Source of the DNA: Musa acuminata AAA Group
Lineage: Eukaryota; Streptophyta; Magnoliopsida; Zingiberales; Musaceae
NCBI RefSeq assembly: GCF_036884655.1
Contig: NC_088342.1
Coordinates: forward strand, 12,771,501 to 12,835,500
DNA: 64,000 nucleotides
Direction of reading: 5' to 3'
Numbering within the stretch: the first letter of the stretch is position 1; each line of letters begins with the position of its first letter. Below the pieces are notes generated by a model. The model saw only the letters and a program-made list of their open reading frames with translations. It was not told the origin of the DNA and did no database searches. Below are positions 1-13,653 of this stretch, in pieces. The translations under genes were made by a program, and so were the position numbers.

Positions 1-2590
1 AAAACTGGCAGTTCTGGTTCTGGTTCAAACTGGTGGTTCCTGGATTTGAAAAAGAAAAACAAATAGTCAAATAGGCTTTAATTGTCCGTTTGAGCCCTAA
101 CAGTCCAGCGATCGATCATTTGAGGGTTGGACGGGCAAATGACCAATTTGAAACTCCCAACAATCATATAAACACTATTTTTAGGGGTTCTTTGGTAATT
201 TCATAATTATATATATAGATAAAATGAAAAAAATACAAATTCACCCCTTCTGATAACTAAATTACAACTACTTTTGGTGACATTTTAAGGAAGAAAAATA
301 TCCTAAAATCCTATAAATACCACTCATGCCCCGCATTCTTCCTCATTTGATTAAGCATTCATAACACTCTTTTAAGATCTCTAACGCTTTGTAATCCCTC
401 TTTTAAGCTCTCTCTTTAATTCAAATGGCAAGTGGAAATCATCACTTCACCGAGACATTCACACCCAAGGACAACACTGGAAGCCCGATCATGCCAACTC
501 AAGAAAGCTAGCACATCACCGTCGAGTCGAAGGAAGTCGATACAATGGCCAAAGCAATCAAGTTGAACATCTTTAAGCTTCATTTCAAGAAGGTCTAAAA
601 TACTGATGACTCAAACCAAGTGATTTGCAACTATTGCTCCCAAATGTTCAAATTCAAAGGAGGTGGATATAGAACATTTAGTGAACATTTTGAGAATAAA
701 CACCCTAAACAAGCCGAGGAGGAAAGAAAACCAAACTCAAATTTTCAAGCACCCAACTAATCATACTTTTCAGTTTTCTGTTAAAAAAAATCATAAAGAA
801 TTAGCGAGATTTGTTTAAACTGAACATCTTTCTTTTAGTTTTGATGAAAAACTTGGTTTTGTTGATTATTGTCAAAATGTTTTTGAATCCTGTTGCTAGA
901 TGTATTTCTCGTTCTCCTTGTACATGTGCCGTTCATAATCTTTATAGAAAAGGGAAAGAGGATTTACAAAATTTGTTTCGATATTTTGATGGATGTGTTT
1001 CTATCTGTTTTAATATTTAGAGTGATCATTGGCAAATGCACTTTTAATTGAGAATCACATGATCTTAGATTGCGAGTGATTGGACCATGCAAAAAAGAGT
1101 TATAGCATCTAGAGTTTTTGATGAACGACATACAATCGATAATATCTATAGAATGAAAACTATTTTGGAAGAGTATTATTTTGTTTTTAAATTTTTTTCA
1201 ATTAGTTTTGATAATGCGTTTGTAAATACTGCTTCTATTCCTGAATTACAAAAGTGTGTCAACTGGCTTTTGATGGTTTTTTTTTCATATTAGGTGTTCT
1301 TGTCATGGTTTGAATTTATATGTATAAGGAGACCTTAGATCTCTTGAAACTTTTATTTCTTCTATTAAGAAAGCTATCTCATTCTTATGAAGTCATCCAC
1401 AAATAATAAAGAGTAAACTACATTTTGCAAATTAAATTACAACACACCCCAAAATATTTACTATGTATGTTTTTTCCTTGATAAATTTAATCTATGAATT
1501 GCTTAATGAAAGTTTTGAATACAAAGAATCATTATTTACTTTTGTTGCAAATAATGGGAGACGAGTCAGTTTATACCCGCAACTTCAGAATCTTTGTGCA
1601 AACATTTTATAAATTTAAAACAATTTTAATGATACTACTTGTATATTATTCGGTGTTTATCATCCTACTGCTCATGGATTTTTTGATTATTAATATTGTT
1701 GGAGCCTTAGAAGAATATGAATATGACATGACTATTATGATACTGAAAATTAAATGGACAAATTATTTTCTCGAGATTCCATTGATTTATCTTGTTGCTT
1801 TTGTTTTTAATCCCGTTATTGAATAGATGGTCTAAGTCACTATTTAACTATTTATTATGAAAGTTTAGGATTAGATATTGACCTTAGTGAAAAAATAAGG
1901 GAAATAAAAAAATTATCATTAACTTATATGACCATTATAGTGCAAATTACAATATACAACAAACTACCTCCCAAACTTCTCCTCTGAGCTTAAAATTTAT
2001 CTAACCACTTCTTTTGAGTTTCGTGACAACACTATAGGTATAGAATTTTCAATTCTTGAATGGTGGGTGCGATATACAATAACCTTTCTAATTTTAGCAA
2101 TGATTGCAAGATAAATATTAGCAACTCCGGTGTCAATAGTAGCTATGGAGCAAGCTTTCAGCATGGTGGATGCATCTTGGATGAAACTCGTTCAAGTATG
2201 ACCCCTGAATCAATTGAGGCTCAAGCATGCAACGGTGATTGAACCAAGATGGAGAAATATTAATAAGAGATCATCCGTGAAGACAACGAATACTAGTTTG
2301 AGGTATCAATCGAAGGAACAATCAGGACTTCTAGCATCGGAAGCGATTGATAATTTTATAACTTTACTTTTTTTTTATCATTTTTTCTGTCATCATACTC
2401 ATTATACATTCACTATTCAAAACCTAGAAATAAAATTATGATTTTTTCTATTTTAAATTATTTTTAAATTAAAAAATTAAAAAATCAACGGTTCGAACCG
2501 AAATTGGTCCTGTGCAAGTTCGGTTTCGGTTCCCAAATTTTAGGAACTGGAATCGTCGGTTCTGAAACTGTTGATTCTAGACTCGAGGTT
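1..2590 (+). mobile_element. Degenerate hAT-superfamily DNA transposon
   Basis: The two ends share a style of sequence, short GGTTC/GAACC-rich blocks, in opposite orientation (about 5-45 and about 2488-2575), as expected of subterminal repeats of a hAT element. Between them lie, in the right order, a BED zinc finger, pieces of a transposase core and the C-terminal dimerisation region. The left end may lie just outside the window, so no target-site duplication could be checked. The element is full of stops and frame changes and cannot be active. Confidence 0.7.
424..2260 (+). pseudogene. hAT transposase pseudogene (BED finger to dimerisation domain)
   Basis: A Met-initiated reading frame at 424 meets stops within about 90 bases, then continues as a BED-type zinc finger at about 600-710 with the C-x2-C and H-x4-H spacing (CNYCSQMF ... 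HFENKHP). Core fragments follow at about 1087-1290 (RVFDERHT; FSISFDNA) and 1690-1815 (VGALEEYE; EIPLIYLV). The C-terminal dimerisation region is at about 2060-2260 (ILDETRSS, TPESIEAQAC). A functional protein of this RICESLEEPER-like family would be about 650-700 residues. Here the frame changes repeatedly and many stops interrupt it. The family assignment rests on motif order and is fairly secure; function is lost. Confidence 0.75.
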
Positions 2591-4180
2591 AAGTCTACTT
2601 ACTATGACATCACCTTCCTCAACCATTGTGATAGCAGCCCACAGAGAACTCTTTCGATGTCATGTAAGAAAAGCCTATAGCCTATAGCCATTTAGCAAGG
2701 TAGCGTAGTAATAATTTTCTCCATGTTTCAAATAATCTTTCATGGTCCATCTAACACCAGCCAACATGTCATTTAAGATGTCCACAGGTTAAAATGAAAA
2801 CAAAAGACCTTCTCAATTTTATATCAATCTGATTAAAATTCAGGACTGAATTATATAAAACGGGTTCAGTCTCAGAATTTCAGGCTAAAGTTCAATACAT
2901 CATGGATCTTCGTTCCCTGGATTGTCAGATGTCAACAGTACCACAAAACCTTTGTCCATTGAAATTTGTCATCAAAGGTCTCTCTCTCACACACACATAT
3001 ACACACACTCTCTCTCTCATGTGGCACACATGAACATATACTTTCACATCCAAAATACTGTACACAGAACAACAGTAAGCAAAAAACTTCCAAACTCCAA
3101 GACTGTATCAAAGCAGTATTCTTCTGTTTAAAATAGTAAAATAATATAAGGGAGGTTAAAATGGCTTGAATTTTCACTTTAACTAAATGCCATAATATGA
3201 ATAATTGTTTGACTTAAAAAGCCAAACTTCGAGTTCTTGACAATGATGCTGATTTTTCTCTCTTTTTTAAAATTTTATCAGGAAAATAGGGAAAATGATC
3301 TATCCAACAAATCATACAAAGGCACTGTAGTTAACATAACAATAACAACTGTAGTTTTATTATCATGTTTCTTCTCAATTTTTATTCATATGTATAAGGT
3401 ATGTGCACCAAACCAATCCTTCTCTCAACATCCAATAACAGCAATAAGTGCTCACCATCTACATGGAAAAATGACAAATTATAGCCAATAAACCAGTCAT
3501 CGATTACTGAAAAGGCACCAACATATCACAAACTTGTTCATGTCTACCAAAGAACCTTGACAAATTTAATTACATTACAATAGTGTAACTTTTTACTAGA
3601 TAAGAGTCAAGGACTAATCTAGATTAACAAATAAGAATTAATAAATCATAGGAGAAGCACTGAAATGCAAGACTAGAACCATTTTCCCTCTTTGATTAAT
3701 AAAATATTGTCATCTATTTAGTGTGACGAATGGTTTACATTGTGAGGAAAAATTCAACCATTCAGCTGTAACACTCAAGTCCAAACACTACCCTAGAAGT
3801 ACACTTGACGTAGGAGAGAAAATTTTGTCGGTGAATAAAGCCTGATACTATTTGCTTAAATAAGTATAAATTTGAAACTAAGTGAAAAAAATTCAACCTG
3901 ATTTTATGTACTTGTTTTTATCATGTATTACTCTTGACCCTTGTTCTACATATTTGAATCAGAAGTTTAGCTCTTGCTACCTGCCAAAGATACTAGTCTT
4001 ATTTTCCAAAATTTTCCATGAAAATGTATCAAGACTGTAATCTTTTATACAATCAGCCAGGGAAATTGAGGTATTCAGCAGAAGTTCATGAAGTATGATG
4101 TCTAAGAGCAAACAAGGAATCATTTTAGCACATAAGTATTGCCGACATGAAGTAAAAGAACCAAATGTATGAATCTGAAG
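2591..4180. other. Intergenic AT-rich stretch, no gene recognised
   Basis: No convincing coding sequence on either strand. The short open frames here lack family resemblance and have low-complexity composition. The only distinct feature is a mixed CT/CA microsatellite at about 2980-3019. Confidence 0.6.
2980..3019. repeat. CT/CA microsatellite
   Basis: Runs of TC, CA and again CT dinucleotides follow one another without a break. It creates a spurious Ser/His-rich frame on one strand and a Cys/Glu-rich frame on the other. Confidence 0.8.
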
Positions 4181-4189
4181 ATATGAAGG

Positions 4190-4870
4190 AAAATGCATTT
4201 GAAAAGTAGCATACCGAAGACGAGTCTGCAGGCCATAGGTCTGCAACAGTGTCCAAAAGTCTGGACAGAGAATCTGGTGTATGTGCATGATCTAAGACTA
4301 CTCCAAATTCTTGTTCCACATCTCTAAGCTCACACCTACCCGAAGCCACATCAACTTCCTCAGTCCTCTGAAAATGTCCTCCAGTGGCACTCTTTAACAC
4401 ATTTCCGACCGGAACTGCTGCAAGAATGTTATATAAGTGATGTGCCTCCCAAGCAATCTGGAGAGATCTCTGGTGCCTCTGGTGTGTGTGGACTCCCAAG
4501 GGTGACATAGTGCCAAACCGGTATGCTCCTCAAAAACTAGAGCTTCATAGACTAATGTATTATACATATGGATCTTCTTGTCGGCAACCGTAACAACTGC
4601 TAACAACTGCTCCTTGCTCATCAGCACACAAAGAGATCCCTGCTGTGATCTCCATCAAATCATGCTGGATTCCAGTGATTGAGACCTCCAAAATCACATA
4701 GATTTAAATGGGCATGGCTCTGTTTCCATGTGGAAGCTCAGTCACCGTTGAGCTTCAAGATTCAGGATGGTAACCGTCCCAATGCATTTACATCCAGAAC
4801 AAGTGAGATGACAACAACAGTGCCCCATTCGAGCCTGGTTCAGCATCTTCTTCATCAGATTCTTATAAAA
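4190..4870 (-). pseudogene. MURE: MurE-like ligase pseudogene fragment
   Basis: Minus-strand reading gives pieces that line up in order with plant plastid MurE (the UDP-MurNAc-tripeptide ligase homologue that works with plastid RNA polymerase in plants). An N-terminal piece (LEVSITGIQHD at about 4700-4665, then AVVTVADKKI and EALVFEEHTG at about 4605-4515) is followed directly by the substrate-domain piece (HLYNILAAVPVG at about 4445-4410, GRCELRDVEQEFGVV at about 4335-4290, DHAHTPDSLSRLLDTV at about 4290-4245). The central ATP-binding domain is missing, the pieces are in different frames, and the sequence runs into a GT at a likely exon end. It therefore looks like a truncated genomic copy, not a processed one. 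The identification is by recognition of motifs only. Confidence 0.6.
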
Positions 4871-5101
4871 TTAAAAGTTAGCTTAACTGTTCAACCTGAC
4901 GTTATAATTTGAATTTTGCTCTTCTAGAACATGTATATGAACCTGATCTTAACACGAGTTCTTTGGGTTTTCTTTCGGCTTCTTTTTTACCTAATTTATG
5001 TGTAAGAGGATAAATGAGAAGAAGAAAAAAGACTAAATTAAATGTCTCAGCTTCCATCACATGAGAAATATGTGATAAAATTCTGAAATCATTTTCAAAC
5101 T
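4871..5101. other. Short spacer downstream of the PPR gene
   Basis: AT-rich; nothing recognised. It would contain the 3' untranslated region of the minus-strand PPR gene that ends at 5102. Confidence 0.5.
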
Positions 5102-6574
5102 TCATGGATTTAATTCTATCAAACTACATCCGGAGGTACCCTTTAAATCCCTCTCTTTCATCAACCTTCTGATCTTAATGACTTCATCCCAACGGCCCCT
5201 GCATGCATGAATGCCCACCAAGACCTTGTAGAGACCTGCAGCTGACCACTTTGGTTCGAAGAACCTCTCAAATACTTCTTGTGTCTCTTTATGATCATGA
5301 ATTCTACATGCACTAAGTAAAGCCCCCATGACAGTACTATCCGGTTCTATTGGCATCTGCGATAGAAACCCCACTGCTTCATTTATGTATCCTGCCCGCC
5401 CAAAAAGATCAACTATGCTTGCATAGTGCTCCATACTAGGCTGGACACCATATTGTGATACCATGTAATAGAATATTTTATGCCCTTCCTCCATCATTCC
5501 GCAGTGGCTGAAAGAAGCAAGCAAGACAAGGAAGCAGATGCCATCAGGAACAATGCCCATCTTCACCATCTTAAAAAATGCCATCAGAGCAACCCTACCA
5601 TATCCATGCATGCCAAGACCATGAATCATGGAAGTCCATGAATGAACATTCCCTCTGGACAACTCACCGAAAACACGAGAAGCAGAACCCAACTCTCCAC
5701 ATTTAGAGTACATGTCTATCAGAAGTCCACTTACAGAAACATCTGAACTGAAACCAAGCTTTGTGATATAGCCATGCATACACTTTCCAACTTGGATAAC
5801 AGATAGAACAGTGCAAGCATGAAGTAGAAGCAATATGGTAGGAATGCTTGGCCCGAAGCCTTCGAACAGCATTCGCTTAAAGAGCTCAAGAACCAAAAGA
5901 GGTTTACCAAGTTGAGAGTACCCGGTGATCATTGCATTCCAACATATGACATCCTTGTGCGATATCTCATCAAAGAGATGGCTCGAAGCACGAAATTCTC
6001 CACATCTCGAATACATGTCTAAAAGAGCAGTCACTACAGCTGTGTCTTTAGATAAACCAGTATTGATGACATGAGCATGAATGCATTTACCCAGACTAAA
6101 GGCTTTCACATGGCCAATTATCGGAAGAACAATTTTTACGCCCACTTTATCTAATACTAATCCTTCATGCTTCATATAACTACACTGCTCCAAGGCTACC
6201 TTATAGTGACCGTTCTTCCCGTAGCCAGAAATCATTAAGTTCCAGGAAGCCAAGTTCCTCTGAGGCATATCATCAAACAACTGCCGGGCGGAGCTTAACG
6301 CGCCAAAATTAGAATACACTTCTATCAAGGAATTAGTGATAAGCAAATTGCATACGAAACCACACTTGAAGATGTGGGAGTGGATCGACATCGCTTCATC
6401 AATAGCTGAAATGCCGACGCAGGACTTGAGCACATACGTGAATGTGAATCTGTCGGGCTTTACGTCGGAAAGACGAAGACATCGGTAAACATGGAGGGCT
6501 TGCTCGAAGAAACCGCCGTCTGTTAGGTCCTTGATGATTCTGTGGTTCAGCAACCGGACTCGATTCGATCTCAT
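5102..6574 (-). CDS. Pentatricopeptide repeat protein, PLS class, E-type
   Basis: A single uninterrupted frame of 490 codons, starting at the ATG at 6574 (the frame is also open at an upstream TTG at 6595, but a stop lies immediately before that, so 6574 is the first ATG). The protein is a chain of alternating long and short PPR units: helices with the typical LFDEI..KDVICWNAMITGYS and DMYSKCGELGSASRVF pattern recur from about residue 20 to 430, and an E-type tail ends in GCSLIEL. There is no DYW deaminase domain and the protein stops right after the E motif. Such proteins bind organellar RNA and usually specify C-to-U editing sites in plastids or mitochondria, recruiting a deaminase in trans. 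No strong transit peptide is obvious at the start. As in most PPR genes there is no intron. Divergent from the MurE relic, same strand as the tubulin gene. Confidence 0.88.
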   Translation of the reverse strand: MRSNRVRLLNHRIIKDLTDGGFFEQALHVYRCLRLSDVKPDRFTFTYVLKSCVGISAIDEAMSIHSHIFKCGFVCNLLITNSLIEVYSNFGALSSARQLFDDMPQRNLASWNLMISGYGKNGHYKVALEQCSYMKHEGLVLDKVGVKIVLPIIGHVKAFSLGKCIHAHVINTGLSKDTAVVTALLDMYSRCGEFRASSHLFDEISHKDVICWNAMITGYSQLGKPLLVLELFKRMLFEGFGPSIPTILLLLHACTVLSVIQVGKCMHGYITKLGFSSDVSVSGLLIDMYSKCGELGSASRVFGELSRGNVHSWTSMIHGLGMHGYGRVALMAFFKMVKMGIVPDGICFLVLLASFSHCGMMEEGHKIFYYMVSQYGVQPSMEHYASIVDLFGRAGYINEAVGFLSQMPIEPDSTVMGALLSACRIHDHKETQEVFERFFEPKWSAAGLYKVLVGIHACRGRWDEVIKIRRLMKERDLKGTSGCSLIELNP

Positions 6575-7044
6575 GGACTTGCGTGACGTGCCCAATCAAC
6601 ATCAGCGCAGAGATCGACTTCGATGGAGGAAGAGGATTGCAAACGTAAATAAACCTAGTCAAACATTTCGAAAGCATCTTATATACTTGGGAGAGTGTGA
6701 TGGATTCATATATTTGAAGAACAAGTTGGGAATAATTTGCTTGGTTTTTAAGAACATACACACTGATGGATTAATAAACTTAAGAGCAGGCAGTCTGAGA
6801 ATCTGATGACATATCTTGGATTTGATCGACAAATAATTAAAGATTTTTTTTTGGCCCTTCATCTGGTGATGGGTTGGGTTCTGTTTTAAGACCCCCATCT
6901 TTAATATATAGAAATCATTGATATCACTCGATACGCAAACAATAAGTAGCATTCTCGCATTATTTATACAAACCGTTCACGATATATATATATAGGCAAC
7001 GATTGAAGTGTAAAAATTCACAATAGAAAACCCCATCACACGCG

Positions 7045-7075
<31 letters not shown>

Positions 7076-7133
7076 CGATAAAAACCAAGTATGGAACGGC
7101 TAATCTTCCTCGCCGCACGCATGCACTAATAGA
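6575..7133. other. Spacer between PPR and beta-tubulin genes
   Basis: Contains the PPR 5' flank and the tubulin 3' flank. A GA microsatellite lies at about 7050-7077. A competing minus-strand frame at 6399-6761 overlaps the PPR gene start but has no family resemblance. Confidence 0.55.
7050..7077. repeat. GA microsatellite
   Basis: About fourteen GA dinucleotides, just downstream of the tubulin stop codon and so probably within or near its 3' untranslated region. Confidence 0.85.
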
Positions 7134-8700
<1,567 letters not shown>

Positions 8701-8770
8701 GGTCGATCTTTTCTCACTCGAGTGTGTAACGAGGAAAAAGAAAGAAGCAGAAAAATTATATCTGTATGTG

Positions 8771-8780
8771 TTATATATAC
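8771..8780 (-). promoter_or_regulatory. Candidate TATA box of the tubulin gene
   Basis: Sense strand reads GTATATATAA about 70 bases before the tubulin ATG. Upstream the sense strand is pyrimidine-rich. Position and sequence are typical, but the transcription start cannot be seen. Confidence 0.5.
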
Positions 8781-9364
8781 AGAAGAGTATGAAGAATAGG
8801 GAGATAAGACTGAAGGATGGAGAAGAGGGAGAGCGAGAGACAGGCAAGGAATGCTTGCAAGTAGCTTCGAGATGGCTATGATGAGCTTTTGTAGATGTGG
8901 GAGGACATGTTGATTTGGGAGAGGGGTGGGGGGGAATAGTTGAAGGCACAAACGGTTGGTAGAGAACGGGGGGTTTAACTGAAACAAAATGCAAAAAAAA
9001 CAAAGGCCCAAAATCCTAATATATTGGAAATTTAGAATACATGACATGAAAATAAGTTGAGCTCATCAGATTGAGCTTGCTGGGTGAAAAGAAGATGAAG
9101 GGAAGTAGCAATCATGTGAGCCTGTTGTTGTGTTACCTAGTTAGGTGGTCTTACTTGACAGTGTGATGACATCCACTCAAAATTTTTTTTCAGTGCATTC
9201 TCTCTCAAATCATTGACGATTTAATAAAATAGCTACAGGAGGTTTAGAGAAATAAATACAAGAGTAAGTCGACGGAGGATGTAGTCCTGTTGACCGTGAC
9301 ATGATCATTTATAGATGCAACAAAAAGTGTAAAATTGTGGCTTGGCCTGCAACTGCAAGGATGG

Positions 9365-9391
9365 GATGTGATGTGATGTGATGTGATGTGA
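9365..9391. repeat. GATGT pentanucleotide microsatellite
   Basis: Five tandem copies of GATGT followed by a degenerate sixth. Confidence 0.85.
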
Positions 9392-9471
9392 TACAGGAGA
9401 GTACAGAGTGTGTGGGATGTTATGCCTGGCAAAATATCTTGGGTGCCTTGTAAGGTGCTGCATTAATCACC

Positions 9472-9601
9472 TGCACATTGGATCTGAAGTTAGTAATTCG
9501 TGGTTCAAGGAAAAAATTGTCTATATCATGGTTTTGATAGATAAATAGCTCAATAGATCGTACGAAGGTCATGTGAATTTGCAGTTCAGATCCAATGTGC
9601 A
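9472..9601. repeat. 17-bp perfect inverted repeat with a 96-bp loop
   Basis: TGCACATTGGATCTGAA at 9472-9488 recurs as its exact reverse complement at 9585-9601. The arms could form a stem; the loop shows no further obvious pairing. This could be the ends of a short foldback element or chance; no target-site duplication is evident. Confidence 0.6.
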
Positions 9602-10253
9602 CTGCTTCTTTGCCATACAGTAAAGAGTATGGGACTGGCAGTTGTTGAGATGCAACGATCAGCAAGTCCAATCAATAATTTGCAGAGCAACGTAAGGCTA
9701 CATCCCTTTTCGCTATATATTGGAGTAAATAACAAATTTTATAATGTCTTCTCTAGATTATGTGTAAACTAATCCATTAACGAAAGCAATCGTGCAACAG
9801 AACATGAGAAAAGTAATCTCCAAGTAGTCTATGCGAAGGGGCATCGAGCGGATAGGCTCTGAAACAGTTGTATGGAGGACAGGGTGGCTCTCAATTATTT
9901 GAGGCATGACAGTGTTTGCAAATCAAACACATCAATGATTGCCAAGGATTTCACTGGGTCGTTGGGGTACCCTTCTAATGCGTGATGTAGCAACAAGAAT
10001 CATTTAAGTCGAGAGATATCTGAACCCACCCAGCTATGCTTATGGAGACAGGTGAAAAGGAGGTAAAAAGCAGACGGACAGAAAAGAACAAAGCGCACAC
10101 CTTCTTGGACAATGGGAGTGTTTTGTTTTATGCAGATGTTTAGCGTCGGTGAAGTGTGCTCCACCGTGCTGTCGGTGGCGCTTAGCTATCCATGAATGCA
10201 AGGCCTTCGATGTGTCTCTCATCCCACATGCTGGTTCATGACTGCATAATGCA

Positions 10254-10274
10254 CATGCATGCATGCATGCATGA
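10254..10274. repeat. ATGC tetranucleotide repeat
   Basis: Five consecutive CATG/ATGC units, followed by a short GA run. The tract is self-complementary. Confidence 0.8.
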
Positions 10275-12543
10275 TGAGAGAGAGAGCAATATAATTTAAC
10301 CGGATAAATAAATGCAAATGCAGCTGTATCATAGAACACCAAACTATCAAACAAGATCAAGTTCCTCAAACGAAGTAATCGTCAGTCTTCATCAAACAAA
10401 GACAGCCCAACCGACTTGCTAAATGTGGTAGACGCTCTTTATTTTTTTCCGAGAGAGAAAGAAACTTGCCATCTGAACTATGCCTTCTCACCTAAAGAGC
10501 CTTTACGGAGGGAGGGAGTGCTGGACCAGAGGTTTAATAGCATGATAATTTATGAAGGACTACAGAATTTTTAATTCCCAAAAAACACAAAATAAAACTA
10601 TGAAGAAAATAAAATATTCATAAATCCAATAAATAAAACCAACCATTTCCAGTAATGCACTCAAATTTTCTATGTTCTGTTCACTCAAACCCAAACTCAT
10701 CTGAAAAGACTAAAAAAAATGTCACAAGTTTTCAACCATACAAACAAATTTTGGGAATGACTAATCATGAGATTTCATTTTCTCTACACCATTGTAAAGA
10801 ATAAATAATAGACGCTCACCATTGAAAACAAGCTTTCCACGAGAGCGATGACCGATTTGCAAGCCAGGTCCACAGAATTCATCAGAACACCATTGAAAAC
10901 AGAGCTACCCTCCTAAATGGGAAATTGTCATACGATAGATAAGAAAGTCATCTTTAAGCCAAGTTGTTTGTAGGGATCTCAACTTGCATAACAATAGGAC
11001 TTGATTTCTACAACATTCAATCAATGAAGATTCCTAATTTAACTAACACTACATAAAAAAAATTATATGTAGGAAAATTATTACGATTCACTTTACATAT
11101 CCTAAAATAAAAAATAAATAATCTGTCATTAAATTATACAAATTTCCAGCACTACTTTGATCAAACAGATCAGACATGATTTCAGGATCATGAAAAATGA
11201 TTTTAGGTCTCAAATTTTTCCGATGAATCTAGACCAGTTAAAAACAAAACAATAATATTCCTGTAAAAAAACTATACCTTTCATTAAAAATAAAATTAAG
11301 ATAAAAAAAATAAACCTTTCTATTTTTTTTATCATTGTCTTAATTCCTTTTTAATCATTCCATTAGAACAACCTATGATAATTTGGGGATATAAAATAAT
11401 CCCAAAGTTCAATCTCAATAATTAAGCTCCACCACAATGACCTATGCTAATTTGGGACCAAAACTAAATAATTACAGTACAATAATGCTTGTTTGATACT
11501 TAGCAAGCAAGTAAAGCCAAACATGAGCATATTTCCTTTGTAGGTGGAGTAATTATCTACTAAGCATCACCTAACTCAGCTCACGCCAAACAAAAGGCGT
11601 ATTTTGAGTTACTTGTCATTCAAAAATAGGATAACTAAACCAAAAACAAACTTATATGATGCTTCTTGATATTCCTACATCTACTGATTTGAGGTGAAGA
11701 GTCAGTACAGAACAAAGGAGAGTACTTTGATATGTTTTTGTCCAGTAGGTCGCCTGCCACTTCTCAGTCAATTATCTGGCACACCAAGATAGTGAATGAC
11801 TTTTAGAAATGTTTAGGCTTAATAAACCTCAAAAGATAGTGAATGATTAAGGCTTTCAATGAATTTGAAGTTCAGCCCTTAAACCGACATTGTTAACATC
11901 TTACCTAATTTAACCAGCAGAATTCATTTCTGCAAGTTATCATAATAACACACAGCTGTAGGAAAAGCAAGATGCCAAGAGAAATCTTAGTCTGATTGAG
12001 TGAACAACTGATCAGAATCTGACTTGAAAACAGAATTGAGGATAAATCTGAGATTAACAATGGCCTTATTTTGAAAAAATTAAAGCAGATTTTAATCTAA
12101 AAAAAAAAACAAAAGGAACAAACAAATTGTAAGAAGTATATATTGGAATTTCTAATTAAACCATTATACTTCAGCTAGCACATCCACAAAACAAACCATT
12201 TTTATCTTCCACATCCCACAGCAAAGATGGATGCAAATAACAGGACTTGGTTTTTCTAATAGTTCCAGGAAATGCTTATCATATTAATTATTTCTTTTAG
12301 AAAGTGAAATTAACAGGTCAAATCAACATTTTAGTCCTAAAAATGATTATGATCACACGTCACCATACCATGCCAAAAGAAACCCAAACCCGAACCCAAA
12401 GTCCAGCAAATCAGTAGAAAGCAGTAAAAAATTGCAAGATCTTGTCAACCAATGTCAAAAGATTCTGCCCTTCCACACAAATAGCATCCATTGCAGTCAT
12501 CATAGTGTGGTAAATATATTCTCTTTAGGTGGTTGTATCATTT

Positions 12544-13653
12544 TGTTGGGATCAAAAACGACATTAAGAAACGGGTGAATTAGTGCAGCAGAAAAATTAC
12601 ATCGGTTTGAAAATCTTCATACGATAAAAACTAATTTCGACGAAAATTATTTGTTTTGACTCGAGTAAGTTTGCAAATGAGTAGAGAAGGGGGGACGGGA
12701 TAGTTTACAATGAAGTAAAGCAGTAAAGAGAATCAGCAGTAAAGAAAGAATACACCGGAATTTATAGTGGTTCAGTCGTTATAACCTACATCCACTTCTG
12801 ATTCATCCTCCGTTGAGGTTATTGACATCCACTAATGGTCTTCCTTCAATAGGCGAAGACCAACTACCTCTTTACAGCTCTTTCTCCTTTTCACGGATTT
12901 AGAAGATAACCCTTACAAGCCTCATACATCTTCTTGGATGATTACAAAGCTAAAGAGAGTGAGAAAGAGGATTCTTCTCATTTTTACAACACTTTTAACA
13001 CCCAACACTTATAGTTTTTGTCACACTTTGATTGCACTTTGTTTTTCTTTCATGCAGAAAATGTGGGGTATTTATAGGCCCCAATGACTTCAAAATTGGA
13101 GCTAAAAAATATCTCATCCCGGATTTTCGGGGTACTAGCGGTACCATTGCCAGTACTGGGTTGTACCATCGCATCGCCCTAGTCTGGCAGTGCCATCGCC
13201 AGACAAGGTCCAACAACCTGGTTGGGCCTTGAATTCAGCTCAAACTAGTCCAATTACGGGCCTAGTTAGCCCCTAATTAAGTTAGTGAGATTGCCTCCCA
13301 AACCTAATCCTAATTATATATTAATTACGATTCTTAAGATATACACTAAGCAAAACAAGTCCGGTTATTTTAGGTTTCTTTCGGCGAGCTTCCGACGAAC
13401 TTCCAATGATCTCTCGGCAATGTTCCTGCAACTCCCGATAAGATCCTGGACTTCACGACGATCTTCTTTGGTAAACTTCTGGACTTCTCGATCAATTCCG
13501 ACATAACTTCCGACGAACTCTCAACGAAATCTCGATCTTGATTCTAGCACTTCGTTTTGCTTTATGCCTTGATTGCTATCGTAGTTAATCTTGTATATTT
13601 TTCTGAATTTGATCTAATAATTTACCAATTAATTTTATCATCAAAATTCAACA
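12544..13653 (-). mobile_element. Solo LTR related to the Sirevirus-type copia
   Basis: Read on the minus strand it starts TGTTGAATTTTGATGAT and ends GCACTAATTCACC ... GATCCCAACA, the same start and end as the 1.5-kb Sirevirus LTRs at 19924, 24752 and 45880. It also shares their middle: a TATTTATAGG promoter region, a block about a road-marker style CGAAGGCCAA/GAAGACC segment, and CGG/TCC-rich starting part. It is shorter (1110 bp) and clearly diverged. No primer-binding site or polypurine tract flanks it, so it is a solo LTR left by recombination. Flanks CATTT and TTCAT do not form a clean 5-bp target duplication. Confidence 0.72.

Larger units (their letters stand above)
8781..12543. other. 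Intergenic AT-rich stretch
   Basis: About 3.7 kb without a recognisable gene on either strand. It includes the tubulin upstream region, a pentanucleotide repeat (9365-9391), a 17-bp inverted repeat (9472/9585), an ATGC repeat (10254-10274) and long AT-rich sequence from about 10.5 to 12.5 kb with many short homopolymers. A minus-strand frame at 9420-9671 resembles nothing I know. Confidence 0.55.

Noticed and set aside
6399..6761. Minus-strand 120-codon frame overlapping the PPR start
   Set aside because: Different frame from the PPR gene, no PPR pattern; the PPR gene has its own ATG at 6574.
9420..9671. Minus-strand 83-codon frame
   Set aside because: It contains the inverted repeat at 9472/9585, has no recognisable motif and no neighbouring gene structure.
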